A stretch of DNA of 64,000 nucleotides from Betaproteobacteria bacterium (GCA_016720425.1 JADKKQ010000014.1:24773-88772), one strand, 5' to 3'; positions 15,719 through 24,281 are shown, numbered from the stretch's first letter. Notes: a model not told the origin generated them from the sequence alone. A program made the numbers and translations.

Positions 15719-17349
15719 GCGTCGGCCGCCGCACGCTCGCGCCGGTGCAGCTTGATGACCTTGGCGTAGGTGACGCAGGCACGCCGGGCGATGATCACCG
15801 ACAGCCCCTGGTAGGCGATCTCCTCGCGGATCACCCGCACGTTCGCGTCCTTCTCCTTGGGCACCGGCAGGACGACGCGGATGTGCTCGCGCGGCACGCC
15901 CAGGCCGGCGACGAGATTGACGACGTCCTCGTCGGTGGCCATCGTCGGCTGCCCGCCCGTCATCGCGACGATGCTGTTGTCGAGGATGAAGACCTTGATG
16001 TTGGTGTTCTCGTGCGCCGCGTCGAGCAGCGGCGCCATGCCCGAGTGGGTGAACGTGCCGTCGCCGATCACGCACAGCGACGGGGTCATCCCGGCGTGGG
16101 CGGCGCCGATCGCCATGCCGATCGACGAACCCATGCACAGGCAGGAGTGGATCGCCTGGTGCGGCTTCAGGTAACCCAGCGAATAGCAGCCGATGTCGCC
16201 CATGACGCGGATGCCCTCGCCCATCCCGACGAGCGCCTCGTTGATGGCGTTGTAGGTGTCGTCGTGGGGACAGGCATCGCACAGCCGGGGCGGCCGCCCG
16301 ACCAGCACCTGCTCGAGCCCCGGGATCTGCAGCGACGCCGCGACGGGAAGCCCGAAACTCCGCCGCATCGCGTCGGGCGAGAGCTCGCCGGCGCGCGGCA
16401 GGTCGCCGGTGAGCCGGCCGCGGATCGGCTTCTCGCGCATCAGCCCCAGCGCGCTGACGTAGCGCTCGATGAACGGGTAGCCTTCCTCGACCACGCGGAT
16501 CTCGCTGGAGGCGTCGAGCAGGCGACGGATCTTCTGCACCGGCAGCGGATAGACGCCGATGCGCAGCACGTTGTAGTCGTCGAGCCGGTCGCCCAGCGCC
16601 TCTTCCAGGTAGTTCGACGCCACGCCGCTGACCAGGATGCCGGGACGGCCCTCGCCGCGCAGGTCGAGCCGGTTCGCCGCGTGCGCCTCGGCGTGGGCGG
16701 CGAACGCGGGCTGCTTGTCCAGCAGCTTGGCATAGGCGCGGCGCGCGTTGGCCGGAATGAGCGTGTACAGGCCGGGATCGTCGACATAGGCGGCGGCGTT
16801 GCGCGCCCGGGCCGCGGACATCGACACGACCGCCCGGCTGTGGGCGAGGCGGGTGACCAGGCGCAGCAGCACCGGCACGCGCAGGCGCTCCGACAGTTCG
16901 AAGGCCTCGCGCGTGAAGTCGTAGCACTGCTGCTGGTTCGCCGGCTCGAAGCAGGGAACCTGGGCGAAGTCGGCGAAGAAGCGCGAGTCCTGCTCGTTCT
17001 GCGAACTGTGCATCGACGGATCGTCGGCCACCGCGATGACCAGGCCGCCGTGCGCTCCGGCCAGGGCGACGTTCATGAAGGGGTCGGCCGCCACGTTGAG
17101 GCCGACGTGCTTCATCGCCACCAGCGCCCGGCAGCCGGCATAGGAGACGCCGACGCCCTCTTCGAGCGCGACCTTTTCGTTGGTCGACCACAGGCCGCGA
17201 ATCGGCAATCCGGCGTGGCGGGCGTAGGCCTGGACGGTGGCGAAGATTTCCGTGGAAGGGGTGCCCGGGTAGGCGTAGGCGGCGCTGATGCCGGCGTCGA
17301 TGGCGCCGCGCGCCACGGCTTCGTCACCCAGCAGAATCTCCTCGACCAT
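15715..17349 (-). CDS. iorA: Indolepyruvate oxidoreductase alpha subunit
   Basis: This 544-residue protein has an N-terminal pyrimidine-binding domain (residues 5-175: AYAYPGTPSTEIF, then DDPSMHSSQNEQD), a middle domain and a C-terminal TPP-binding domain (about 340-520) with CDACPHDDTYNA, MGSSIGMAIG, IGDGTFTHSG and the DNS of ILDNSIVAMTGGQPT. With IorB it would convert aryl pyruvates to aryl-acyl-CoA. Archaeal IorA proteins carry a C-terminal 2[4Fe-4S] ferredoxin domain. This one ends before it, as in some aerobic bacterial versions, so another electron acceptor is needed. It is the first gene of iorA-iorB-xdhC. Confidence 0.9.
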   Translation of the reverse strand: MVEEILLGDEAVARGAIDAGISAAYAYPGTPSTEIFATVQAYARHAGLPIRGLWSTNEKVALEEGVGVSYAGCRALVAMKHVGLNVAADPFMNVALAGAHGGLVIAVADDPSMHSSQNEQDSRFFADFAQVPCFEPANQQQCYDFTREAFELSERLRVPVLLRLVTRLAHSRAVVSMSAARARNAAAYVDDPGLYTLIPANARRAYAKLLDKQPAFAAHAEAHAANRLDLRGEGRPGILVSGVASNYLEEALGDRLDDYNVLRIGVYPLPVQKIRRLLDASSEIRVVEEGYPFIERYVSALGLMREKPIRGRLTGDLPRAGELSPDAMRRSFGLPVAASLQIPGLEQVLVGRPPRLCDACPHDDTYNAINEALVGMGEGIRVMGDIGCYSLGYLKPHQAIHSCLCMGSSIGMAIGAAHAGMTPSLCVIGDGTFTHSGMAPLLDAAHENTNIKVFILDNSIVAMTGGQPTMATDEDVVNLVAGLGVPREHIRVVLPVPKEKDANVRVIREEIAYQGLSVIIARRACVTYAKVIKLHRRERAAADA

Positions 17350-17660
17350 CGTTCCCCCGTGGTTGGTTTGCGTCCAGACCCTCCATGATGCGGCATCGCT
17401 GCCGGACTCGGCAAATCGCCGCGCCGCGGTGCGCTAGAATCCGCAGTGGTCGCTTGGGCTCCGTCTCCGGGATCGAACATGCAACGCCACCTGCGCGCCT
17501 TCGCACCATGCCCGACCCTGCCCGCTGCCGGCGGCGCAGGCCGCGCCGCCGCCGACGGGTCGAAGCGCCGGGGGCGGCCGGCGTTCGAGCAGACGCATCG
17601 CGTCGACGCCCGCACGCCCCGGCTGCGGCCGGAGCACGAAGAACTCCGGGGCGCGCAGCC
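17350..17660. other. Divergent intergenic region between iorA and suhB
   Basis: About 310 bp without a convincing gene. TAGAAT at 17435-17440 within GCGCTAGAATCC is a good -10 candidate for suhB, but no clear -35 hexamer is seen at the right distance. Short open frames here have the Arg/Ala/Pro composition of antisense shadow reading in GC-rich DNA. The iorA promoter must also lie here but could not be located. Confidence 0.4.
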
Positions 17661-18488
17661 GTGACGCCTGCCGCCGGCATCGCCGACGACCCGCTGCTGG
17701 CGGTGGCGATCCGCGCGGCGCGGCGGGCGGCGGCGGTGATCGACGACGCCGCCCGCGACCTCAAGCGCCTGCCCACGCACGCCAAGTCGCACGGCGATCT
17801 CGTCAGCGCCGCGGATGCCGACGCCGAGAACGCGATCATCGCCACGCTGCGCGCCGCCTTCCCCGAACACGCGATCCTGGGCGAGGAGTCCGGCGAGCTG
17901 ATGGGCGGCGCCACGGCCGCGCGCGGCGGCGGCTGCAAGTGGCTGGTCGACCCGATCGACGGCACGGTGAACTTCCTCCACGGCTATCCGTATTACGCGA
18001 TCTCGCTCGCGCTGGCGCAGGGCCCGCGGATCACCCACGCCGTGGTGCTCGATCCCGTGCACGACGAGCTCTTCGCGGCGATCGCCGGCCGCGGCGCGAC
18101 GCGCAACGGCGCAGCACTGCACGTCTCGGCCTGCCATGCGCTCGACGAGGCGCTGGTCGGGACCGTGTTTCCGACGCGTGCGAGCCCGAAGATGCCGGGC
18201 TACCTGACGGTGTTCAACCGCCTGTTGCCCCGCTGCCGGGGCATGCGTCGCGCCGGCGCCTGCGCCCTCGACCTCTGCTACGTCGCGGCCGGCCGGCTGG
18301 ACGGATTCTTCGTGATGAGCCTCAGCAGCTGGGACATCGCCGCGGGCGCGCTGATCGTCGAGGAAGCCGGCGGGCGCATCGGCGATTTCGCCGGCGGCCC
18401 GGACTTCCTGCGCACCAACGAACTCATCGCCGCCGCTCCGGGGATCTTCGGCGCGCTGCGCGAGGCGATCGCCGCCGCGCGCCCGTGA
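17661..18488 (+). CDS. suhB: Inositol monophosphatase family protein SuhB
   Basis: This 275-residue protein is of the FIG/IMPase superfamily. The metal-binding motifs are all visible: GEESGE near residue 74, WLVDPIDGTVNFLHG near 93, and the late SSWDIAAGALIVEEAGG near 222. It hydrolyses inositol-1-phosphate and related monoesters. Enterobacterial SuhB also acts in rRNA antitermination through NusA. The GTG at 17661 is chosen because the helix leading to the active site begins directly after it, and the length then matches the family (260-275). It converges on the Ldh_2 gene with a 7-bp gap. Confidence 0.92.
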   Translation: MTPAAGIADDPLLAVAIRAARRAAAVIDDAARDLKRLPTHAKSHGDLVSAADADAENAIIATLRAAFPEHAILGEESGELMGGATAARGGGCKWLVDPIDGTVNFLHGYPYYAISLALAQGPRITHAVVLDPVHDELFAAIAGRGATRNGAALHVSACHALDEALVGTVFPTRASPKMPGYLTVFNRLLPRCRGMRRAGACALDLCYVAAGRLDGFFVMSLSSWDIAAGALIVEEAGGRIGDFAGGPDFLRTNELIAAAPGIFGALREAIAAARP

Positions 18489-18495
18489 AGCGCGT

Positions 18496-19497
18496 TCAGC
18501 CGGCGAGTCGCGCGAGATCGGCCGCGAGCGCCGCGGGAATCGCCACGCCTTCGCCCTCGGCCTGCTCGGCCAGCGCGCGGCGGCGATCGCCCGGCAGCCG
18601 CACGCCCGGATCCTGCAGCATGGCCGCGACCAGCGTCTCGACCCGTTCCCGATAGGTGTCCCGGCCCGCCAGCGCGCCCGGGTCGACGACCAGGAAGGCC
18701 TGGCCGATCCGCGGCCGGTTGCCCTCGTCGACGAAGAACGAGCTCGCCTCGAAGCCCTGGGCCGCACCGGTCAGCGCCGTCACCAGCAACTCGACGACCA
18801 GCGCCAGCATCGCCCCCTTGGTCCCACCCATCGGCAGCATCGACCCCGCCAGGCCCGCCCGCGGGTCGGTGGTCGGGTTGCCGTCGGCGTCCTGCGCCCA
18901 GCCCGTGGGAATCGGCGTGCCGTCCCTGGCCGCGACCATCAGCTTGCCGCGGGCGACCTCGGACAGCGACAGGTCGATCAGCAGCGGCGCCCCCGCGGCC
19001 CGAGGGAACACTGCGGCGATCGGATTGGTGCCGAACAGCGCCCGCCGCCCGCCGGCCGCCGGCATCGCCGACGGCGAATTGGACAGCGCCAGCCCGACCA
19101 TGCCGGCCGCGCCCACGGCCTCGAGGTGATAGGCGGCGACGCCGAAGTGATGGCTGTTGGTCACGCCGGCGAAGGCGACGCCGTGCCCGGTCGCGCGTCG
19201 CAGCGCCTCGTCGACCGCGAGCGCGCAGGCCGGAAAGGCCAGGCCGCAGCGCGCGTCGACCAGCACCGCGCCCCCGCGCGCCGCGACCACCGCGGGCGCG
19301 GCGGCTCCGTCGGCGCGACCGTTGGCGAGGTGCGCCGCATATTGCGGGACGCGGGCGACGCCGTGCGACGGCAGCCCCCGGGCGTCGGCGTAGACCAGCG
19401 CGCGCGCGGTCGCCGCGGCCATCGCCGGCCCGGCCCCGGCGCGCTGCAGCGCCTGGGCGGCCAGCCGCTCCAGATCCGACAACGGGAAGGTGGGCAT
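18496..19497 (-). CDS. Malate/L-lactate (sulfolactate) dehydrogenase family protein, Ldh_2
   Basis: This 333-residue NAD(P)-dependent dehydrogenase of the Ldh_2 family has its own fold, unrelated to classical LDH/MDH. Typical motifs are ARGLPSHGVARVPQY (with a catalytic-type His), NSHHFGVAAYHLE, GTNPIAAVFPR and PMGGTKGAMLAL. Members oxidise malate, ureidoglycolate, 2,3-diketogulonate or (R)-sulfolactate (ComC). Next to SuyAB-like genes, sulfolactate/sulfopyruvate interconversion is an attractive guess, but the family alone does not decide the substrate. The ATG at 19497 opens with MPTFPLSDLERLA. It is the last gene of the catabolic cluster running from suyA, 53 bp after the dehydratase. Confidence 0.88.
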   Translation of the reverse strand: MPTFPLSDLERLAAQALQRAGAGPAMAAATARALVYADARGLPSHGVARVPQYAAHLANGRADGAAAPAVVAARGGAVLVDARCGLAFPACALAVDEALRRATGHGVAFAGVTNSHHFGVAAYHLEAVGAAGMVGLALSNSPSAMPAAGGRRALFGTNPIAAVFPRAAGAPLLIDLSLSEVARGKLMVAARDGTPIPTGWAQDADGNPTTDPRAGLAGSMLPMGGTKGAMLALVVELLVTALTGAAQGFEASSFFVDEGNRPRIGQAFLVVDPGALAGRDTYRERVETLVAAMLQDPGVRLPGDRRRALAEQAEGEGVAIPAALAADLARLAG

Positions 19498-19550
19498 CGG
19501 GCTTTCTCCGGGGGCGGCGCCAGGGCGCGGTCGCGCCGGCGGCGCCCGGT

Positions 19551-20513
19551 TCAGGTTTGCCAGGGGAGCCGGTCGAGGTCGACGTTGCCGCCGGACAGCA
19601 GCACCCCCACCCGGGCGCCGCGCAGCGGCAGCGTCCCCTCGAGCAGGCAGGCGAGCGGGACGGCGGACGAGGGTTCGACGACGAGCTTCATCCGCTCGAA
19701 GATCAGCCGCATCGCGCGCACGATCGCGTCCTCGCTGCAGGTGCCGATCGCCTCGACGTGCGCGCGCAGCGCCGCGAGCGTGCGCGGCGACAGCGTCGTG
19801 CGCAGGCCGTCGGCGATCGTCGTCGTCGTGGGCAGCGGCTCGACCCGGCCGCTCGCCAGGCTGCGCGCGGCATCGTCGGCCTGCGCCGGCTCGGCGCCGA
19901 GCACGCGCAGGCGCGCGGACAGGCCGTGCGCGGCGATCGCGGTTCCCGCCAGCAGGCCGCCGCCGCCGCAGGGAGCGATCACCGCGTCGAGATCGGGCAC
20001 GTCGGCCAGCAGCTCGAGCGCCGCGGTACCCTGACCGGCGATCACCTCGGCATTGTCGAACGGGTGGATCAGCGTGGCGCCGCTCTCGCCCTGCACCTCG
20101 GCACAGGCCGCCTCGCGCGCGGCGACCGTGGCAACGCAGAAGCGGATCGTCGCGCCTTCGCGCGCGACGTTGGCGATCTTGACCTTGGGCGCGTTCTCGG
20201 GCATCACCACCCAGGCCGGGATGCCGCGTCGCCGGGCCGCGTAGGCCAGCGCGGCGCCGTGGTTGCCGGACGAGTGCGTCACCACCCCGCGCCCGGCGAC
20301 ATCTGCGGGCAGCGAGAACACCGCGTTCACCGCGCCGCGCGCCTTGAACGCCCCGACCTTCTGCAGGTTCTCGCACTTGAAGTACAGCCGCGCGCCGACC
20401 TCGCCGTCGATCGACGACGAGGTCAGCACCGGCGTGCGGTGGACGTGCGGCGCGATCCGCGCCTGCGCGGCGCGTATCGCGGCCAGATCGGGCAGCCGCA
20501 GCGAGTGGGGCAC
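19551..20513 (-). CDS. PLP-dependent threonine/serine dehydratase family protein
   Basis: This 320-residue fold-type II PLP enzyme carries the Schiff-base lysine in KVGAFKARGA (about residue 57), the substrate loop SSGNHGAA, the phosphate-binding loop CGGGGLLAG and the C-terminal LLSGGNVD. It has no ACT domain, so it resembles catabolic TdcB-type, serine racemase-like or 3-hydroxyaspartate dehydratases of 310-330 residues. It would release ammonia from a beta-hydroxy amino acid and give a 2-oxo acid. The GTG at 20513 is used; it lies 8 bp after the stop of the Bug receptor. The substrate is unclear, and a link with the neighbouring lyase and dehydrogenase is inference. Confidence 0.88.
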   Translation of the reverse strand: MPHSLRLPDLAAIRAAQARIAPHVHRTPVLTSSSIDGEVGARLYFKCENLQKVGAFKARGAVNAVFSLPADVAGRGVVTHSSGNHGAALAYAARRRGIPAWVVMPENAPKVKIANVAREGATIRFCVATVAAREAACAEVQGESGATLIHPFDNAEVIAGQGTAALELLADVPDLDAVIAPCGGGGLLAGTAIAAHGLSARLRVLGAEPAQADDAARSLASGRVEPLPTTTTIADGLRTTLSPRTLAALRAHVEAIGTCSEDAIVRAMRLIFERMKLVVEPSSAVPLACLLEGTLPLRGARVGVLLSGGNVDLDRLPWQT

Positions 20514-20521
20514 GCCCCGCG

Positions 20522-21505
20522 TCAGTCCGGCTTGATCCCGGCGTCGCGCACGAGCTTGCCCCAGCGCGCCGCCTCGGACTCGAAGAACGTGCGCGCCTCG
20601 GCGGGCGTCATCGCGACCGGCTCGAAGCCCTGGTCGATGATGCGCTTCTTCATCTCCGGCTCGGCCAGCGCGGCGTTGGCGTCGGCGTTGATCCTGGCGA
20701 CGATCGCCGCCGGGGTCGCCGCGGGCACCATGACACCGGTCCAGTTGGTGATGCTGAGCTGCGGGTAGCCGACCTCGGCGGTCGTCGGCACGTCGGGCAG
20801 CAGTGGATGGCGCTGGCGGCTGGTCACCGCCAGCGCGCGCAGCTTGCCACCCTTGACGTGCGGCAGCGATTCCGGAAAGTTCGAGACGATGAGATCGATC
20901 TGCCCGCCCATCAGGTCGGTCAGCGACGGTGTGCCGCCCTTGTAGGGGATGTGCTGCACCTTGATCCCCGCCTGCTGCGCCAGGAGCTCGAGGCCGAGGT
21001 GCGGCGGCGTGCCGTTGCCGCTGGACCCGCCGTTCAGCATCCGGGCCTTGCCGGCCGCGACCAGATCGGACATCGAGCGGATCGGCGACGCTGCAGGGAC
21101 GACGATCATCAGCGGCAGCGAGCCCAGCACGGCGACCGGCGTCAGGTCCTTCTGCAGGCTGTAGGGAGCGGCCGGGAACAGCGTGACGTTGACCGCATGC
21201 GTCAGCGTGACCGCCAGCAGCGTATAGCCGTCGCCCGGCGACTTGGCCACGACGTCGGCCCCGATCTGCGCGTTGCCGCCGGCACGGTTCTCGACGATCA
21301 CCGGCTGCTTCCAGCGCTCGGCGAGCTTCTGCCCGACGTTGCGCGCCATCACGTCGGTGAGGCCGCCCGGCGGAAACGGGACGACGTATTTGACCGGGCG
21401 GGTCGGATACTCCTGGGCCGCGGCCACCTGCGGCAACCACGCGGCGGCGGCGGCAGCCAGCGCCCACAGCAGCCATCGCAGGCCGTCCCTCGTTGCGGTG
21501 ATCAT
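20522..21505 (-). CDS. Bug-family (TTT) periplasmic solute receptor
   Basis: This 327-residue protein has a signal peptide (WLLWALAAAAAAWLPQVAAA, cleaved before QEYPTRPV). The mature domain shows Bug hallmarks: IKxVVPFPPGG-like YVVPFPPGGLTDVMAR, IVENRAGGNAQIG, and late PLLPDVPTTAEVGYP. These periplasmic proteins bind small carboxylates for tripartite tricarboxylate transporters. No TctA/TctB membrane partner is in the window, as is usual for many Bug genes. The start at 21505 is supported by AAGGAG eight bases upstream. Its place between the lyase and dehydratase genes suggests that it captures the pathway substrate. Confidence 0.92.
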   Translation of the reverse strand: MITATRDGLRWLLWALAAAAAAWLPQVAAAQEYPTRPVKYVVPFPPGGLTDVMARNVGQKLAERWKQPVIVENRAGGNAQIGADVVAKSPGDGYTLLAVTLTHAVNVTLFPAAPYSLQKDLTPVAVLGSLPLMIVVPAASPIRSMSDLVAAGKARMLNGGSSGNGTPPHLGLELLAQQAGIKVQHIPYKGGTPSLTDLMGGQIDLIVSNFPESLPHVKGGKLRALAVTSRQRHPLLPDVPTTAEVGYPQLSITNWTGVMVPAATPAAIVARINADANAALAEPEMKKRIIDQGFEPVAMTPAEARTFFESEAARWGKLVRDAGIKPD

Positions 21506-21732
21506 GGCGACATTCTCCTTTGCTCGGTGTTGGGTGAGGGAAGGCGTGCGCGAACCGCGCGCCCGCGCGCGGTCGACCGGCGATTGCGCGTCAGCATACC
21601 GAAAACCCGCCGTCCACCGCCAGCGCCCATGGTGACGAGGGCGGCGGCGGGGATGCGGGTAGCGCGACGGCCCCGACGCTGGCGTCGGGGCACGCCGCTG
21701 CACCCGACGCGCGCCCGGGCCGCGGCGCAGAC

Positions 21733-22893
21733 TCAGGCGCTCTCGTACAGCCGCGTCAGCACGAACTCGCGATGTCCCAGCGCCTCGGTCGAGGTCAGCC
21801 GGCCGTTGGCGGTACGGAACATCATCGCCAGCAGCTTGTCGCCGGCTTCGTCCATCGTGATCTCGCGCTGCAGCAGGCCCGAGGTGTCGACGTCGATGTG
21901 CTCGCTCATCGTGCGCACGGTGCGCGGATTGGCCGAGATCTTGATGACCGGCAGGATCGGGTTGCCGATGACGTTGCCCTGTCCCGTCGGGAAGAAGTGC
22001 ACGACGTAGCCGGACGCGGCACACAGCGTCACCATCTCGGCCGCCGCCGACGACGAGTCCATGAACCACAGCCCCGGTCCGCCGGGCACCTCGCCCTTGT
22101 CGAGAACGCCGTCGACGACGCACTTCTTGCCGATCTTCTGGATGTTGCCCAGCGCCTTTTCCTCGATCGTGGTCAGCCCGCCGGCGATGTTGCCCTTGGT
22201 CGGCTGCGAGTCCGACAGGTCCGACGTCTTGTGCCGGTTGATGAGGTCCTGGTAGCGATCGAACATGCGCATGAAGTCGGCGCGCACCTGGTCGTTGCGG
22301 CAGCGTGCGGCGACGATCTGCTCGCCGCCGGTCAACTCGGTCGTCTCGCCGAACACCAGCGTGCAGCCGGCGGCGTAGAGCTTGTCGAAGGCGTCGCCCA
22401 CGGTCGGGTTGGCGCCGCAGCCCGAGGTGGTGTCGGACTCGCCGCACTTGGTCGACACCCAGAGCTCGGACAGCGGGCACTCGACGCGATGCTTCTCGCT
22501 CGCCTCCTGGAGGAACACCTTGGCCGCCTTGGAGGCGCGCATGATCGTGTCGTGGTCGCCGTGCAGCTCGATGCCGAAGCCCACGACCGGCTTGCCGGTG
22601 GCCGCGATGCCGTCGACGACCTTCTTGGTCCACTGCTCCTCGATGCCGATGACCACCACGGCGGCGACGTTGGGATTGGATCCGGTGCCGATCAGCGTCC
22701 GGAAGTGCAGGTCGAGGTCGGCCCCGAACTGCAGCCGGCCGTAGGGATGCGGAATCGCCATCGTCCCCTTGATGTTGTGGGCGACGGCTTCGCAGGCGGC
22801 GTTCGCCAGGTCGTCGACGGGCAGGATGATGACGTGGTTGCGGACGCCGACGCGTCCGTTTTCGCGGCGGTAACCCCAGAAGGTTTTCTGCAT
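21733..22893 (-). CDS. suyB: UxaA-family lyase large subunit, (2R)-sulfolactate sulfo-lyase beta-like
   Basis: This 386-residue protein matches the C-terminal catalytic part of altronate/galactarate dehydratases, encoded alone. It has the SuyB-like opening FWGYRRENGRVGVRNHV, then MAIPHPYGRLQFG, VVIGIEEQWTKKVVDG and the Cys-containing KCGESDTTSGCGANP. As I recall the family, SuyB with SuyA cleaves (2R)-sulfolactate to pyruvate and sulfite. Split UxaA-type dehydratases acting on sugar acids look similar, so the substrate is not certain. The ATG at 22893 gives the usual 385-390 residues. It lies 122 bp after suyA on the same strand. Confidence 0.75.
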   Translation of the reverse strand: MQKTFWGYRRENGRVGVRNHVIILPVDDLANAACEAVAHNIKGTMAIPHPYGRLQFGADLDLHFRTLIGTGSNPNVAAVVVIGIEEQWTKKVVDGIAATGKPVVGFGIELHGDHDTIMRASKAAKVFLQEASEKHRVECPLSELWVSTKCGESDTTSGCGANPTVGDAFDKLYAAGCTLVFGETTELTGGEQIVAARCRNDQVRADFMRMFDRYQDLINRHKTSDLSDSQPTKGNIAGGLTTIEEKALGNIQKIGKKCVVDGVLDKGEVPGGPGLWFMDSSSAAAEMVTLCAASGYVVHFFPTGQGNVIGNPILPVIKISANPRTVRTMSEHIDVDTSGLLQREITMDEAGDKLLAMMFRTANGRLTSTEALGHREFVLTRLYESA

Positions 22894-23015
22894 GGCTATG
22901 GGTCTTTCTTTTGCGATTGACGCGGAGGCCGGGCGGCGCGGGGCCGCGGGCCGGGAACGAGGAGGCAACAGGTGCGCAACCGGCGGCCCGGGAGCCGGCG
23001 GTCGGCGCCCGGCGG

Positions 23016-23297
23016 CTACCAGCGCTTGGTCTTGATGTTGTGCACGTGGGCGTGCTGCCCGCAGGCGATCGGCGCGACGACCTTGCCGATGTCGATGCCG
23101 TACTTGATCACGGTGTCGCCGATCGCCATGTCCTTCAGCGCGACCTTGTGCCCCAGCGGGATGTCCTGCACGCAGGGAAGATTCAACGTCCGATTCTCGT
23201 CGAGGATCAGACCGGTCAGCGTCATGCCGGCCTTGACGCCCTCGACGACGACAACCGCGACCGAATCGTTGGGATCGTGCAATACGCAATGGATCAT
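23016..23297 (-). CDS. suyA: SAF-domain lyase small subunit, (2R)-sulfolactate sulfo-lyase alpha-like
   Basis: This 93-residue protein is a stand-alone SAF domain, equal to the N-terminal part of altronate dehydratase. Diagnostic stretches are IPLGHKVALKDMAIGDTVIKYG and the ending HVHNIKTKRW, which agree well with SuyA as I remember it. It would form the lyase with the following suyB gene. The ATG at 23297 has AGGAG nine bases upstream. A divergent GntR regulator is encoded on the other side of a short control region, implying substrate-responsive expression. The sugar-acid dehydratase alternative applies here as for suyB. Confidence 0.75.
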   Translation of the reverse strand: MIHCVLHDPNDSVAVVVVEGVKAGMTLTGLILDENRTLNLPCVQDIPLGHKVALKDMAIGDTVIKYGIDIGKVVAPIACGQHAHVHNIKTKRW

Positions 23298-23380
23298 CTT
23301 GAAACTCCTGGAAGAAAGCGGATCGGGCCCGCGGCAGGACCGTTGCAGCCACCGGGCCGCGCACCGCCGGACCACCCCCA

Positions 23381-23410
23381 ATGCTAATTCCCCTGCCCCC
23401 TGCAAGTCAA
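23381..23410 (-). promoter_or_regulatory. Candidate promoter of the suyAB transcript
   Basis: On the - strand, TTGACT (complement of 23405-23410) is followed after 18 bp by TAGCAT (complement of 23381-23386). Transcription would start near 23374, giving a leader of about 77 nt before suyA. The -35 box lies five bases from the ATCAT/ATGAT palindrome, so a regulator bound there could interfere. Spacing and match are acceptable but not strong. Confidence 0.4.
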
Positions 23411-23414
23411 CTAT

Positions 23415-23428
23415 ATCATCTATATGAT
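23415..23428. promoter_or_regulatory. Candidate GntR operator (ATCAT-CTAT-ATGAT)
   Basis: A perfect 5-bp inverted repeat with a 4-bp spacer lies in an AT-rich island in otherwise GC-rich DNA, between suyA and the GntR gene. It touches the -35 boxes of both divergent promoters, the expected place for an autoregulatory repressor of the HutC/UTRA type. Confidence 0.5.
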
Positions 23429-23458
23429 TTGCATGAGTTGCGCCGCGAGCGCTACACT
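23429..23458 (+). promoter_or_regulatory. Candidate promoter of the GntR regulator gene
   Basis: TTGCAT (23429-23434) and TACACT (23453-23458) are separated by 18 bp, so transcription would start near 23465. An in-frame ATG at 23424 would lie upstream of this start point, which argues that the protein begins at the ATG at 23500. Confidence 0.45.
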
Positions 23459-23499
23459 GGCGGAATGCGGCGCTCTGCCCGCCGCAACGCCTACCCGCC

Positions 23500-24281
23500 A
23501 TGGCCGATCCGCTGCAGGACCTTCCGCACGACCTCCCCCCGATGCGACCAGCCCGGGCGTGCCGCTGGCCGGCCCGCTGTACAAGGACGTCAAGCGGCAG
23601 CTGATGGAGGTCCTGACGCGCGGCGAGTGGAAGGCCGGCGAGGCGATTCCGGCGGAGCGGCGCCTGGCCGAGCGCTACGGCATCAGCATCGGCACCGTCC
23701 GCAAGGCGATCGACGAACTCGTCGGCGAGAACATCCTCATCCGCCAGCAGGGCCGCGGGACCTACGTCGCCAGCCACAATCGCGACCGGCTGCTGTTCTA
23801 CTTCTTCCACATCGTGCCGGAACAGGGCCCCAAGGAGTATCCGCAGGTCCGGCTGCTGTCGTTCGGCCGGGCGAAGGCCGAGCGCACCGCCGCCGAGCGG
23901 CTGCAGATCGAGCCCGGCGACGCGGTGCTGCGCATCCGCAACGCGCTCAGCCTCGGCGGCACCCCGGTGATGATCGACGACATCACGCTGCCCGCGGCGC
24001 GCTTTCCGGGGCTGACGGAGAGGCGCTTCCGCGCGCGGCCGTCGACGATCTACAACCTGTACCAGGAAGCCTTCGGGGTGTCGGTCGTCCGGACCAGCGA
24101 GCGGCTGCGCGCCGTGGTGGCCGACGAAGAGGCCGCGGCGCTGCTCGGAATTGCCCAGGGTGCACCGCTGCTGCAGATCCGTCGGTTGGCGCTGACCTAC
24201 AACGATGCGCCGGTGGAACTGCGGATCTCGCTGGTCAACACCGCGCGCTACGAGTACTTCAGCGACATCGGCCGGAGCTAG
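23500..24281 (+). CDS. GntR/HutC-type regulator with UTRA domain (apparent 1-nt deletion near start)
   Basis: This is a winged-helix GntR domain (LYKDVKRQLMEVL, AIPAERRLAERYGISIGTVRKAIDEL) followed by a UTRA ligand-binding domain to the C-terminus (TIYNLYQEAFGVSV, PLLQIRRLALTY). It probably represses the divergent suyAB cluster until an acid ligand binds. The ATG at 23500 reads MADPLQDLPHDLPP and then leaves the main frame. One extra C in the six-C run 23535-23540 would join it directly to DATSPGVPLAGPLYK, giving a normal 260-residue protein. The uninterrupted alternative starts at 23424, inside the operator and upstream of the likely transcript start. Its 3' end overlaps rnhB tail-to-tail by 23 bp. 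Confidence 0.82.
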
